A program made the position numbers and the translations under genes. 64,000 nucleotides of DNA from Prinsepia uniflora (lineage: Eukaryota; Streptophyta; Magnoliopsida; Rosales; Rosaceae). The stretch lies in NCBI GenBank assembly GCA_032719365.1, contig CM064875.1:15983816-16047815 (forward strand), written 5' to 3'. This document shows, piece by piece, positions 9,414-20,233 of the stretch (positions are counted from its first letter, which is position 1; each line of letters opens with the position of its first letter). The notes under the pieces are model-generated. The model was not told the DNA's origin and ran no database searches. It was given only the letters and a program-made list of their open reading frames with translations.

Positions 9414-11534
9414 CCGAGCACGCGTCGGTATGACTGGGGCCGACAAGGTAGTGGCCGAGTGCGCAGAGCGTGCCGAGAAGAATCGCCGGCTGGCGGAAAA
9501 AGAAAAAGAACATGCGGTCGCCGAGCAGCGTAAGGGAAGGCATGGGGACGCCGAGCCGAGCAAGAAACCGGCTCGGATGCTGATCATTCCCGGCAGTCAG
9601 CCCGGTGACACCAGGATCTACCGAGACGCCCGCGACGCCCTCAGTGAGGGAGGGCGGAACCGGTCGGTCAACGAACAACCGTCACGCCGACTGGACCCTC
9701 GGTTAGTGGTGAGAAAATGAGATCACCATCGAGGAAACATAACCGCTCGGTGGTCCCGCCCAAGCGTCAGCCACGGGACTTTTTCGACGGGGGACCCTAT
9801 CCCTGTCACTGACTCGTCCCTAGAGGCCGAGAGCACGGCCAAGTCGGCTCGGCATCTTGACACCAGGACCAACAGCTCGCACAAGGGGAGGCAAACATCG
9901 AGGTCCTCTCGCAACGACACCGAGCGGTCAACTCACCTCGGCATGCCGCTCCCTCGACCTGAACCGACCCACCGCAGGAGCACCGAGCGGTCAGGACAGG
10001 CCGAATGCGAGACACTGAGCGGTCAAGGCCGGTCGGTCACCAGGGGAGCATATCCCGGAACACAGCCAAACCAGGGTACACCGAGCGGTCAAGACAGGTC
10101 GGTCGCATGAGTGAATCCCAAAGCCCGCCGAGCATGATTGGCCCCGACCAGTCATACAGGATCGACCGCGACCAGGCACCTAGAGATAAACACCAGTCCA
10201 AAACCGACTCCCTCGTCCAGCACCTCATGGACCGAGTCCGGACAGTCGAGGCCGGGATAGCCCGGGAAGCGAGACCAGCCTGGTCAAAAACCAGCCCGGG
10301 ACCTTTCACAGAAAGAATCAACCAGTTCAGGATCGATCACGAGATTAAACCCCTGAAGATCCCCCTTTATAACGGAAAGGACGACCCGTGGAATCATTTA
10401 AACAACTTCTACTCGGCCATCGCCCTCTAAAACCTCACTGACGAGGATCAGTGCCTCATCTTCAGTTTCACACTAACCGAGGCAGCAATTAATTGGTTCT
10501 ACAAGCTGGAATCTAGGTCCATCGACTCTTTCGAACAGCTCACCTCCACCTTCATGAACCAGTTCATGATACAGACTGACCGTTTGTCCTCGGCCGAGGA
10601 CCTCTTCCAGCTTAAACAAGGTGAACATGAGTCGTTGCAGCGGTATGCAGCAATATTCAGCCACGAATACTCCCGGTGAGCGGAAACAGATGACCGAGCA
10701 GCTTTCACGGCCTTCAAGGGTGGCCTCTGAGACTCCCCCTTCAGGTACGCAGCTCACACCCAAGGCTGGACAACTTATAATGAAATAATGAAACAGGCGG
10801 CGATCCACGCCAAGGCTGAAGCGCTGAGCCAAAAGTCCAACGCTGCCAACGCGTACCAACCTCCACGGACCGACTCGGTGAAAACATACCCACCGAGCGT
10901 CCCGGAACAGCAGGGCTCAGCACAGCGTCCACAGGAACAAGGACAACAGAGCTATGGGGGAAAACGGAAAGACTACCCCCACAACAACAATCTGTACAGC
11001 CCTGGGAAGAAGGGTAAGAACCCGAATCACCAGGAAAGACAACAGGGGGAGCGGTCAAACACCGGGGAAAAACGGGTTCCTCGCTCCAAGTACGAGACCT
11101 ATACCATCCTCAATACCCCCTACGAAAACGTCCTCCTCAATGTGGAACACATGATCCCAAAGTCTACGTGGGCACCAGCAAAGGGCAAGCTTGGCAAAGA
11201 CACCGGAATTTACTGCCAATACCACAAGTACAATGGCCTTAGCATTGACCAATGCGTTGCATTCCGGGATTTGGTGGAGGCCTTGGCCTGAGATGGGAAG
11301 ATCAACCAATTTCTTCAACATGCTCCACCTCCACCTCGCAACCCGCAGATCAACACGATCTTCGAAGGACCATCAATTTCTTGCCCGCTCACTTCCAACT
11401 GGGCAAAGAATAACTTTCTACGGGCCACCAAACAGAATCATCAGCTCTTCAGCATAGAGGAAGGAAGAGTCAAGAAAACAAATCGACTCGGTTGGGAGCC
11501 GATCACGTTTTCCGAGGAGGAGGAGCGCGCGATC
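9414..11534 (+). pseudogene. gag: Tat gag (capsid polyprotein), broken
   Basis: Structural protein that would package the RNA. The main frame runs from about 10005 straight into protease, so gag and pol were one polyprotein. Recognisable parts are GPFTERINQF, then PLYNGKDDPWNHL and the retrotransposon-gag core around AAINWFYKLESRSIDSFEQL (10480-10540), and a Cys/His-rich C-terminal segment starting YCQYHKYNGL (near 11213). The frame is interrupted by TAA at 10431 and TGA at 10677, 10728 and 11289; each is one C-to-T step from a Gln or Arg codon. The stretch 9414-10004 (Lys/Glu/Arg-rich, with four CACYGAGCGGTCA motifs) is in other frames and is probably the eroded N-terminus. The start is not preserved. 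Confidence 0.75.
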
Positions 11535-13274
11535 GTGTACCCTCACGACGATCCCATTGTCGTTATGGCTGGGATATCCAACTACGACGTACAACGGGTA
11601 ATGGTCGACACTGGAAGCTCGGTCAACGTTCTTTTCATGCGAGCTTTCAAGCAATTGGGCATCCTAGAAGCAAGTCTGGACCGCTCACCTACGCCCCTCT
11701 TTGGCTTCACGGGGGACTCCATCGTCCCGCATGGAACAGTTACTCTCCCCCTCTCCCTCGGAACACATCCACAGAGGGCAACCATACTGGCACCTTTCTT
11801 GTTGGTAGACTGCCCCGCGGCCTACAACGCCATTCTCGGGCGGGGAATACTCAACCAGATGAGGGCAGTCGTCTCCACCCACCTACTGCTAGTAAAGTTC
11901 CCAACCCCTATGGGGATTGGTCAAGTCAAAGGAGACCAAATGGCTGCAAGGGCCTGCAATTCTGTCACCCTCATCAAACCTCCGAAGGAGACCATGGCAG
12001 TGTCAGAGTCCGCGTTCAAGGCTGACCCCGTGAGCCCTCAGGACGCACAGAAAATCCGGGCCGAACCAATCGAAGATCCTCGGGACCATTCAGCAACACC
12101 CCATCCACAACATATTGAGGATGTCGAGGAGATAATACTCTCCCATGACTTTTCGGACCGGAAGGTAAAGATTGGGATAACTCTTTCGCCCAACCTGCGC
12201 TCACAACTGATCCGTTTTTTAAGGGACAACTCTGAGGTCTTTGCCTGGTCGTACGCCGACATGCCCGACATCTCCACCGACGTGATCTGCCACCGGCTCA
12301 GTATCGATCCTACCTACAAGCCTGTCGAACAGAAACGTCGCCTCTACGATGCTGAGAGGACAGAAGCTATGAAGGCAGAGATCGTCAAGCTCAGCACCAT
12401 CCACTTTTTCCGGAAGGTCGTCTATGCTGCTTGGGTTGCCAATGTTGTACTCGTCAAAAAACCCTCTGGGGCGTGGCGAATCTGCATTGATTTTACTGAC
12501 CTGAACAAGGCCTGCCCCAAGGACAGTTTTCCTTTGCCCAAGATTGACCAACTGGTCGACGCCACGGCGGGACATGAGCTCCTGAGTTTTATGGATGCGT
12601 ACTCAGGCTACAACCAAATCTTTATGCATCCGGCATATCAGATCCACACAACCTTCCGGACGGATCAGGGGTTATACTGCTACAATTTCATGCCTTTCGG
12701 ACTCAAAAACGCCGGGGCCACTTACCAGCGTCTGGTGAACTTCATGTTCGCAGACCAGATTGGGAAAACAATGGAGGTTTACGTCGACGACATGCTCGTC
12801 AAGAGTAAATCGGCTGACCTACACATCCCCAATCTCTCGCGAATGTTCGACGTCCTCAAACGGTATCGGATGAGGTTAAATCCGGCAAAGTGCGTGTTCG
12901 GAGTCAGCTCTGGAAAATTCCTGGGTTTCATGATTAGCCAGAGGGGTATCGAGGCCAACCTGGAAAAAATCAAGGCCCTGATCGATATGGAGCCCCCACG
13001 AACCCAGAAAGAAGTGCAAAGCTTAACGGGCCGAGTCACAGCCCTTACACGCTTCATCTCCAAAGCCACGGACAGGTGCGTGCCTTTCTTCAAATCCCTA
13101 AAGGGCAGCTCCAAACACATCACCTGGACCGAGGAATGCACCAAGGCCTTCACTGAACTCAAGGAATACATGGGAAAAAGCGCCGCTGCTAGCAAGACCA
13201 GACACCGGGGAAACCCTTTACATGTATCTATCTGTCTCCGCTTCTGCCACAAGTTCAGTTTTGGTCAAGTGTAG
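11535..13274 (+). pseudogene. pol: Tat pol: aspartic protease and reverse transcriptase
   Basis: An open stretch of about 580 codons in the gag frame. The retropepsin active site is MVDTGSSVNVLF near residues 25-36. Reverse transcriptase follows from about residue 250: the fingers motif KKPSGAWRICIDF, then LNKACPKDSFPLPKID, the palm motif FMDAYSGYNQI, FMPFGLKNAGATYQR, and the catalytic YVDDMLVKS near residue 415, with both aspartates present. The connection region (FLGFMISQRGIE) is normal. The true product would continue into RNase H, but near 13180-13200 the frame is lost and about 25 aberrant codons lead to the stop at 13274. It would copy element RNA to cDNA in virus-like particles. Confidence 0.9.
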
Positions 13275-13466
13275 GGACGGCGCCGAACATCCGGTGTATT
13301 ACGTCAGCAAGGCTTTGCAGGACGCCGAGACAAGATACTCTGACTTAGAGAAGCTCGCTTTCGCCCTCATCATGTCTGCCGGAAGCTCAGGCCATAGTTC
13401 CAGGATCATTCTATCATCGTCTTAACCGACAGACCACTCCGTCAAGTACTTCAGAAGCCCGAAACT
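13190..13466 (+). pseudogene. pol: Tat pol: first RNase H domain, frameshifted
   Basis: Continues RT in another frame (13222-13425): LSVSASATSSVLV, then HPVYYVSKALQDAETRY and LEKLAFAL, the usual gypsy RNase H sequence. A second shift near 13380 is needed to join the following frame, in which IVLTDRPLRQVL reads into the next open stretch. Two frameshifts in less than 250 bp mean no active product. Confidence 0.8.
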
Positions 13467-15392
13467 TTGGGTCGCTTACTCAAATGGGCAATAGAACTCA
13501 GCGAATTCGACATCACCTTCATTCCCCGCACTGCCGAGAAAGGACAAGCCATGGCGGACTTTATCTCTGAGTTCTCCTACGTTCCAGCAACAGCCACAGC
13601 TGAGGTCCCACCATCGTCCCCTCTGTCCATAACACATACTTTGGATGAGGAGAACCCCCAACTCGACCCCACCCGGCCAACCTGGCTCCTGTATGTCGAC
13701 GGGTCGGCTTGCCACAACGGATCCGGAGCCGGACTTGTCCTCACCACACCGGACAAGGTCCGGATGGAATATGCCCTTCGTTTCCAATGCAAGGCCTCCA
13801 ACAATGCCGCCGAGTATGAGGCCCTCATTGTAGGGCTCCGCCTCGCTAAAACCATGGAGGCGGAACAGGTCAGGATCTTCAGCGATTCACAGCTCATCGT
13901 CAACCAGATCAACAATGCCTATGAGGCGAAAGACTACTACATGGCAGCATACAGAGCACTGGCAAAGTCCCTTCTATGTAGTTTCCGTAGCTATGCTATC
14001 AATCGGATTCCACGCTCCGAAAACAGCCATGCCGGCGCTCTGGCCCGGCTCGCATCCTCCCTCGATGAGAGGCAGAGTCGAAGTGTACTGATCAAAATTC
14101 TGGATCAACCTAGTACACAAGGCTCGTCGGTCTACGCCATCAACACTGGCTGCACATGGATGGCCCCACTGATTAGATTCCTCGCAGACAGAACTCTTCC
14201 TTCTGACAAGATCGAGGCCAAAAAGGTCCGGAGACGGGCAGCCCGCTATACACTCATCAACGACCAACTCTACAAACGGGGTTTCACTTTGCCCCTCCTG
14301 AAGTGTCTCGTCCCGGAGGCAGGCAGAGCCATTCTCGAGGAAATCCACGCCGGTATTTGCGAAAATCATTCTGAACCACGGTCATTGGCCCACAAGGCTT
14401 TCCGACAAGGTTTCTATTGGCCAACCATGCACGGAGACGCGGCCGAGCTGACCAAGCGGTGCGATAAACGTCAACGGTTCGCCCCTCTCTTCCACCTACC
14501 TCCAGAAAACCTCACACCAATGGTCAGCCTTTGGCCCTTCTCACAGTGGGGACTTGATTTGATTGGGAAAATGCAGGCAGGGAAGGGCAAGACAGAGTAT
14601 GCAGTGGTAGCAGTGGATTACTTCACAAAATGGGTTGAGGCAAAAGCTTTGGCTTCTAGCACCACGGCCCAGATCGAAACGTTCTTCTTCCAGAACATTA
14701 TCTGCCGTTTCAGTCTCCCCCACACAATCGTCACGGACAATGGGAAGCAATTCGACAACACCCACTTCCGTGCCTTTTGTGACAGACACAACATCCGCCT
14801 TTGCTTCGCCTCACCAGCTCACCCTCAGTCCAACAGCCAAGTTGAGGCCATAAACAAAATCATCAAGCATACGCTGAAAACGCAGCTGGACGAGGCCAAG
14901 GGCAAGTGGTCTGAAATTCTCCCCAACGCACTCTGGTCATATCGGACATCCTACCGCACATCTACAAATGAAACCCCCTTCTCGCTAACTTTCGGAACGG
15001 AAGCAGTCATCCCCGCTGAACTAAGCGAAACTTCTTACCGAGTGTCGACCTATGAACCTCAACAAAACAACCATCAGATTGCACTCAGTCTAGACCTCAT
15101 TGAGGAGCACAGGGAGCATGCTAACCTCAGAAACATCGCCTGCAAACAGCGGCTTTGCAATTACCATAATGCCAGAGTCAAACATCGGGGTTTTCAGGAA
15201 GGCGACTGGGTCCTCCGGAAGGTCAGCCTCGCCACAAAAGACAGCTCAGCCGGGACGCTCGGTCCCAATTGGGAGGGTCCATATCGGGTTACCAGAATCT
15301 GCCGGCCTGGAACTTATGAACTGGAAGACCCAGATGGGCGAAGGCTGGGCCACCCATGGAATGCCGACCATTTGAAGAAATACTACATTTAG
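13467..15392 (+). pseudogene. pol: Tat pol: archaeal-type RNase H and integrase
   Basis: About 640 codons. Residues ~70-200 are the extra Tat-type RNase H: YVDGSACHNGSGAGLVL, NNAAEYEALIVGL, FSDSQLIVNQI. The last catalytic position, usually an Asp in an xADALA context, reads HAGALARL here, so it looks lost. Integrase follows: the zinc module has His residues (EIHAGI, ENHSEPRS) but only one Cys, as the CxxC reads CDKRQ. The DDE core is complete (WGLDLIG, TDNGKQF, and E in QVEAINK), then NALWSYRTSYRTSTNETPF and a C-terminal WEGPYRV (GPY/F) module. No chromodomain is present, as expected for Tat. Integrase would insert the cDNA. The frame is open, but upstream shifts and the two lesions make a pseudogene likely. 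Confidence 0.9.
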
Positions 15393-15492
15393 GACTTTGT
15401 ACTTTTTCCTCATAAATTTCTGTACTTTACCCGTTCTTGCACCGGTTATTTATAAACTCTTCCATTTATCTAGCCTTGTAACATAACATTTC
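15393..15492 (+). other. Short post-pol spacer
   Basis: Non-coding, T-rich sequence between the integrase stop codon and the tandem repeats. Confidence 0.5.
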
Positions 15493-16060
15493 GACTCAAA
15501 CATACGAGTCGGGGTTCGGTCTTACTCGGCCTACACCCCAACACTTGCTATTTTGACTCAAACTAAACGAGTCGGTGTACAGCCCTACTCGGCTTGCACC
15601 ACCATTAATACTCAAACATACGAGTCGGGGTTCGATCTTACTCGGCCTACACCCCAACACTTGCTATTTTGACTCTAACTAAACAAGTCGGTGTACAGCC
15701 CTACTCGGCTTGCACCACCATTACGACTCAAACATACGAGTCGGGGTTCAGTCTTACTCGGCCTACACCAGAACACTTGCTATTTTGACTCAAACTAAAC
15801 GAGTCGGTGTACAGCCCTACTCGGCTTGCACCACCATTACGACTCAAACATACGAGTCGGGGTTCGGTCTTACTCGGCCTACACCCCAACACTTGCTATT
15901 TTGACTCAAACTAAACGAGTCGGTGTACAGCCCTACTCGGCTTGCACCACCATTACGACTCAAACATACGAGTCGGGATTCGGTCTTACTCGGCCTACAC
16001 CCCAACACTTGCTATTTTTAGACTCAAACTAAACGAGTCGGTGTACACCAACACTTATAC
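15493..16060 (+). repeat. 116-bp dimeric tandem repeat array in the Tat 3' region
   Basis: Copies start at about 15493, 15609, 15725, 15841 and 15957, an exact 116-bp period, about 4.7 copies. Each unit consists of two related halves of about 62 and 54 bp, both opening GACTCAAAC followed by ACGAGTCGG and both containing ACTCGGC. Open frames through it (His-rich starts) are repeat artefacts. It separates pol from the 3' end of the antisense gene. Confidence 0.95.
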
Positions 16061-16405
16061 AAACAGAAATCGAAGGATAACTCGGTCTACAATTTTTGGG
16101 TCCAGAAGAGTCAATTTTCATTCAAAATGTACATACCTATTATGCTCGGCCTGCAAGAGCTTTACAAAATTCGACCTCTCGGTCGTCCCCACTACTCCTA
16201 CCAAAAAAACATAAACAAAAAGGGGAGAAATACAAGCGTCCTACACTGGCTCTTCCACCGGCTGCTCGGCTTGCTGAGCTCCCTCCACCTCTAGCTCAGG
16301 CTCCTTTTGAGGCTCCACCTGGTCAGCTTCCGGCTGGTCACTCGGCTGGGCACTCTATTCCTCCTCCTCCCCCGACTCGTCTTCAAACATTTCGACAGTT
16401 ATGTC

Positions 16406-18773
16406 CTAGCCGAGCCAGGGGGTCTTCACGGTCAAGCCGGGGTTGTGCAGGAAGAGATTGCGGAAGAACTCTTGTTCACACTCGGCGGCGTAGTCGTTCT
16501 TGAGTTTGTCGAACTCCTCCGACGCCTTGAACTTAGCCACCGCCGCCTCCTTCTCCTTTTCCAAGTCGGCCTCCCTAGCAGACTTCACCCGACACAGCTC
16601 TTTCCAGTGCTTCAGGCGGTCTTTCTCCTTTGCCTCAAGGTCGGCCTTCACCTGATCCTTGGAGGCAAGGGCCTCCTGAGTCTTCCACCTCTCGGCTTCC
16701 AACTTTCGAGTGAGGTCGGCCGCCTCTTTCATTGCCCTGTCGGCTTCCTGAAGCTTTGGGGTGAGCTCTTCCTGTTTCTGCTTCAGCCGCTCTTTCTCCC
16801 GCCGAGCAGCAGCCACCCTCCTCTGGCTGTTCCCAAGCTGGAGGTACACCTCACCGAGAGCCTGCACATGACAACCATTAGCAACTCACTCGGCCTAATA
16901 TACCACACTTGGAAAATAGAAAAGAACTTACATTACTCAGTAGGAGCAGGGCTTTTTCCATTCTCTGGTCGGCCGACCAGCACTGCACCTCGGCGAGCTC
17001 GTCCAATGGCGTCGAGGCCCCCTGACAGACCCCGTTTAGCAGTGGCACCATCTGTCTCAGACAACAGAGGGTGGCCTCGGTACTCGAACCCTCACCGATC
17101 ACCTCTCCATCGGTGAACACGCCAAGGTTCACGTCCCCCCTCCTCTAGAGCATCTCCAGGATCCGCCCATCCAACCGAGGGGGGGACGGCGAAGGGACGA
17201 AATCTGGGGCCGGCATAGTCCTCTTGCCCCCTATCTGCTCCTGAGCCGACAGGATCGTCTCGGCCTCTTTTCTGACCTTCAACTGTCTGGGGTCAGAAGA
17301 CAGGACTCGGTCTCCCTCCACGTTGCTTTGTTTCCTTTTGGGAGACCGCGGTGGAGGATTTGGCTGTCTGGGTTGAGAGGACGATCCGTGCCTCGTACGC
17401 TCAGACCGCTTCGGCTGATCTCTGCCGGCTCGTTCTCTCTTCTTCCTGAGGATGAGCTCCAGGCGCTCGGCCCCCTTCGACAGTGAGGTAGATTCCCCAG
17501 AGCCCTGATCGGCCTTCATTCTCAACTTCTCGCAGTCTTTGTAAATCCTACTCCCGAGATGATACAGAACTGCAACACCGAGAAACAGGTCAGACACAAA
17601 AAAAAAAAAATCACTTACCCTCGTCGGTGTCGATGAGGCCGGCCTTGTACTGGAAACCAGGTAACCGAAGGATTCGTCGGTTCCGATTCAACTCGTCCAA
17701 GATCTCCCTTACTCGGTGGACGACCGCTTTCTCCTCTGGAGATATTTCTTCTCCTGGGAACAAACCTGCACACCGAGAAATGGTCAGCCACAATACTCAT
17801 ACTTAAGCATACAACATATCAACATTTACATGAACGGTCGGCCTATGCTACAACTATCCACCTTGGGTCTGGAATTTGGACGGTATTGGGGGTCCCTCGG
17901 TGTTCCCCTCCCAGTTCCCACCGACCAGGCAGAACTTCGTCTTGTACGATTTTTGGGAGGTCGGTATGTCCAGAATGAAATCCCCCCGTTTGCTCTTCTT
18001 GCGGTGACGGACGAAGACCTACCCGGTACTCTGCTGCTGAAACCCGAACTCGTACAGGTACATCAGTTGGACGTAGGTCGGCTCCGGTTGCTCGGCCCAC
18101 CTGAAGGCCGTGTAGAGGGAGCAGAGCACAATCCACACGTTCAGATTGAGCTGACCGAGTGCCACCCCCATCTTCTTCACCATTTTCCGCAGCCAGGGGT
18201 GAAGGGGCAGCCTTACCCCGTGGTGCATCAGCTCGGTATAGAACAATGCCATACCGCTGGGGGGCTGCTCGGTCTCTCCTCTCTTGTGGGTAACCTTGTC
18301 GTCACCGAGTCGGGAACGCCAAATTCGATCCTCATCTTCATCAGGCCCTTCTCAGTCTCCTTGTTCACCATTTCTTCCACGGTGAAGGCCGCCAGCTCAA
18401 TCGGAACGGCCTCCGGGACCGACTCATCCCCGACCTTTTTCACCTTATCAACCCGAACTGTGCCCTTATCTCGGCCGTGGGTCAGCTTCAGTGCTCGGTG
18501 CACCCCCACTTTTACTATCGTTTCGGCATCTACCAGCAGATTGCCACTACCCGACCTACTGGTCGGCCCACGACCAGAACCGGTGTCCGTTGTCCTACCG
18601 GACCACTCGGCCGTACTGTGCACCGCCTCTACTCTCTTTTGTGCCTCGGCCGAGTGGGCCTCGTCCTCACTCCCAGAGACAGGAATGAGCACCTGCACAC
18701 TACTACCTGACGACTCACCGCCCTGTGAGTTGTAGCATTTACCCTCAGATACCGAGTCACTCTCGACCGACAT
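16406..18773 (-). pseudogene. Antisense spliced gene of the Tat element (putative gypsy-type transposon protein, Transposase_28-like)
   Basis: Four exons can be read on the minus strand: 18773-17862, 17765-17619, 17569-16932 and 16861-about 16406. All introns are GT-AG (17861-17766, 17618-17570, 16931-16862; 96, 49 and 70 bp) and the joining phases (1, 1 and 0) fit exactly. The product would be about 715 residues. An acidic N-terminus leads to the conserved region ALFYTELMHHGVRLPLHPWL, with LNLNVWIVLCSLYTAFRWAE after it, the pattern of plant 'putative gypsy type transposon' proteins. Next come a basic Pro/Arg/Ser-rich linker and a long Glu/Lys/Arg coiled coil starting LGEVYLQLGNSQRRVAAARR. 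Lesions: a frameshift near 18255-18300 and in-frame TAGs at 18019-18021 and 17145-17147. Role unknown; Tat elements often carry such an antisense ORF. A TATA box lies upstream at 19066-19073. Confidence 0.75.
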
Positions 18774-19065
18774 CTACAAAAGAAAAACAGAAAAACAGAA
18801 CTCAGCCGACCGACTCGTTCCTATGAAGATCTGACCACAACCTTCACCATGTTCATGGCCAGTTCTTCACACCCTCCTACTTTAATCGAAAAACTAAACT
18901 TGGACAAGTGCTTACCTTGTTTTTCACGGAGGACCGTAGGTCGGAAATCGCAAACACCGTATGCACCACCGTCAGAAGCTAGTCGGAAATCACCTCCTTA
19001 GTTGGACAAAATTTCCCCAATTTTCTCAAAAAACACAAGTGAGGAAATCAGTGAAGAGCTCCCTA

Positions 19066-19073
19066 TATTTATA
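19066..19073 (-). promoter_or_regulatory. TATA box for the antisense gene
   Basis: Reads TATAAATA on the minus strand (TGCTATAAATATAGGG in context). It would start transcription near 19035-19045, giving a leader of about 265 nt before the ATG at 18773. It sits outside the LTR, so the antisense gene appears to have its own promoter. Confidence 0.6.
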
Positions 19074-19204
19074 GCAATTGATGCACAGACTACGAAGCAT
19101 CACTCCCCTCAGTGACAGACACGTGTTGCAACCAATCATTCTGACCGAACACGTGTCAACCATCTGTCCGAGGAAGCCCAACCATTTTCCTTCAGATCGA
19201 CACC

Positions 19205-19480
19205 GACTTCCGTACACCGCTCGGTACCCCTGGACGGCCCGTACAGACGCTCATCCTCCCACCGACCCATGTACACTGCTCGGTGCTCTCATCCGTGGTC
19301 GGGTGTCAGCTCTCTTCACCGACCCATGTACACCGCTCGGTTCCCTCACCCGTTTGCCTACGTTGGCCCTCCTCACCGACTCGTATACACCGCTCGGTGT
19401 TTTCACCCTCCCCCCCCCCCCGCCCCGTACGGACGCTGGTCCTCCCCCACCGACCCATGTATACCGCTCGATATCCAAAG
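19205..19480. repeat. Degenerate ~57-bp tandem repeats upstream of the antisense promoter
   Basis: Four to five units, each with CACCGAC(C/T)C(A/G)T followed by an ACCGCTCGGT-type motif, at about 19209 (partial), 19259, 19317, 19374 and 19449, plus a C-homopolymer near 19411. The array lies upstream of the antisense TATA box and just inside the 3' LTR. Confidence 0.75.
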
Positions 19481-19733
19481 CCCCAACCTAGTTTTGGTCC
19501 CCATCACCGACCAGGACACCACCCCCGACTGCATATGGTGAAGGTTGACCGACTGCCACTTTTTCCCCAAGTCGCGGCCCTCACCGACCGACCACTGGCC
19601 ACTCACTCGCCACAACTGAGACTGTCTCGGCGGACTCTCCCACCAGGGGACTTGGGGGACTACAGGTATACTTCCCACCAGGGTCTGGAAGAACGAAACA
19701 AGTCCCCGACCGAGAAATTCCACCTCAATCAAC

Positions 19734-19747
19734 GACTTGGGGACTTC
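19734..19747 (+). other. Polypurine tract candidate of the Tat element
   Basis: GACTTGGGGACTTC lies directly before the 3' LTR start TGTTGACACC, the position where plus-strand DNA synthesis is primed. Confidence 0.5.
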
Positions 19748-20233
19748 TGTTGACACCATATCTGACCAGACCCACTGGGCCGTATACTTAAAGCCCAGAC
19801 CCCGCTCAAGGCTCAAAACTACCATACTTACAACAGCCCTAACACTGGGCCCAATGCGGGATGCCACGTGGCAGCGTATCCACCATCGATTTACGTAACA
19901 CGTGTCAGCACGTAAATCGAGAAGCATTTGTCCCACATCTGAACTTTGGGAATTGAACATCCCACCTACCCATACATAAAGGGTACACATTTCCCAATAA
20001 AGGTAACTAAGTTTTACTACTACTATTACTCTACCGAACTTACCATTTACTGCTTCCTCTTACGAACAAGGTAACTGACTTGATCGTCGGAGAGCCTTAG
20101 GCCGGCACCACACCGGTGCCCGTACTAACAGAAACCCGTGATCCACTTGAGTTGACAGGTCACAAGAGGGACACGCGTCATTTGGTGATTTGGCAACGAG
20201 TACCCGACAGTTGGAACATTTAACGCTTCAACA
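19748..20233 (+). repeat. Tat element 3' LTR
   Basis: 486 bp, TGTTGACACC to CGCTTCAACA, followed directly by the TSD copy GGAGT (20234-20238). Confidence 0.8.

Larger units (their letters stand above)
8816..20233 (+). mobile_element. Tat-lineage Ty3/gypsy retrotransposon, decayed, with antisense gene
   Basis: An 11.4 kb element: LTR (8816-9301), gag, protease, RT, RNase H, a second archaeal-type RNase H and integrase on the plus strand (9414-15392), a 116-bp tandem repeat, a spliced antisense gene (18773-16406), and a 3' LTR (19748-20233). A second RNase H and an antisense ORF between pol and the 3' LTR are hallmarks of the Tat/Retand/Grande group. The two 486-bp LTRs differ at about a dozen positions by my count. 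TSD is GGAGT (8811-8815 and 20234-20238). No primer site follows the 5' LTR because the 5' junction is rearranged (see 9302-9413). The coding frames carry several stops and frameshifts. Confidence 0.85.

Noticed and set aside
15710..16214. Overlapping plus-strand open frames starting with His-rich peptides
   Set aside because: They follow the 116-bp tandem repeat and restart in every unit; a product of repeat composition, not genes.
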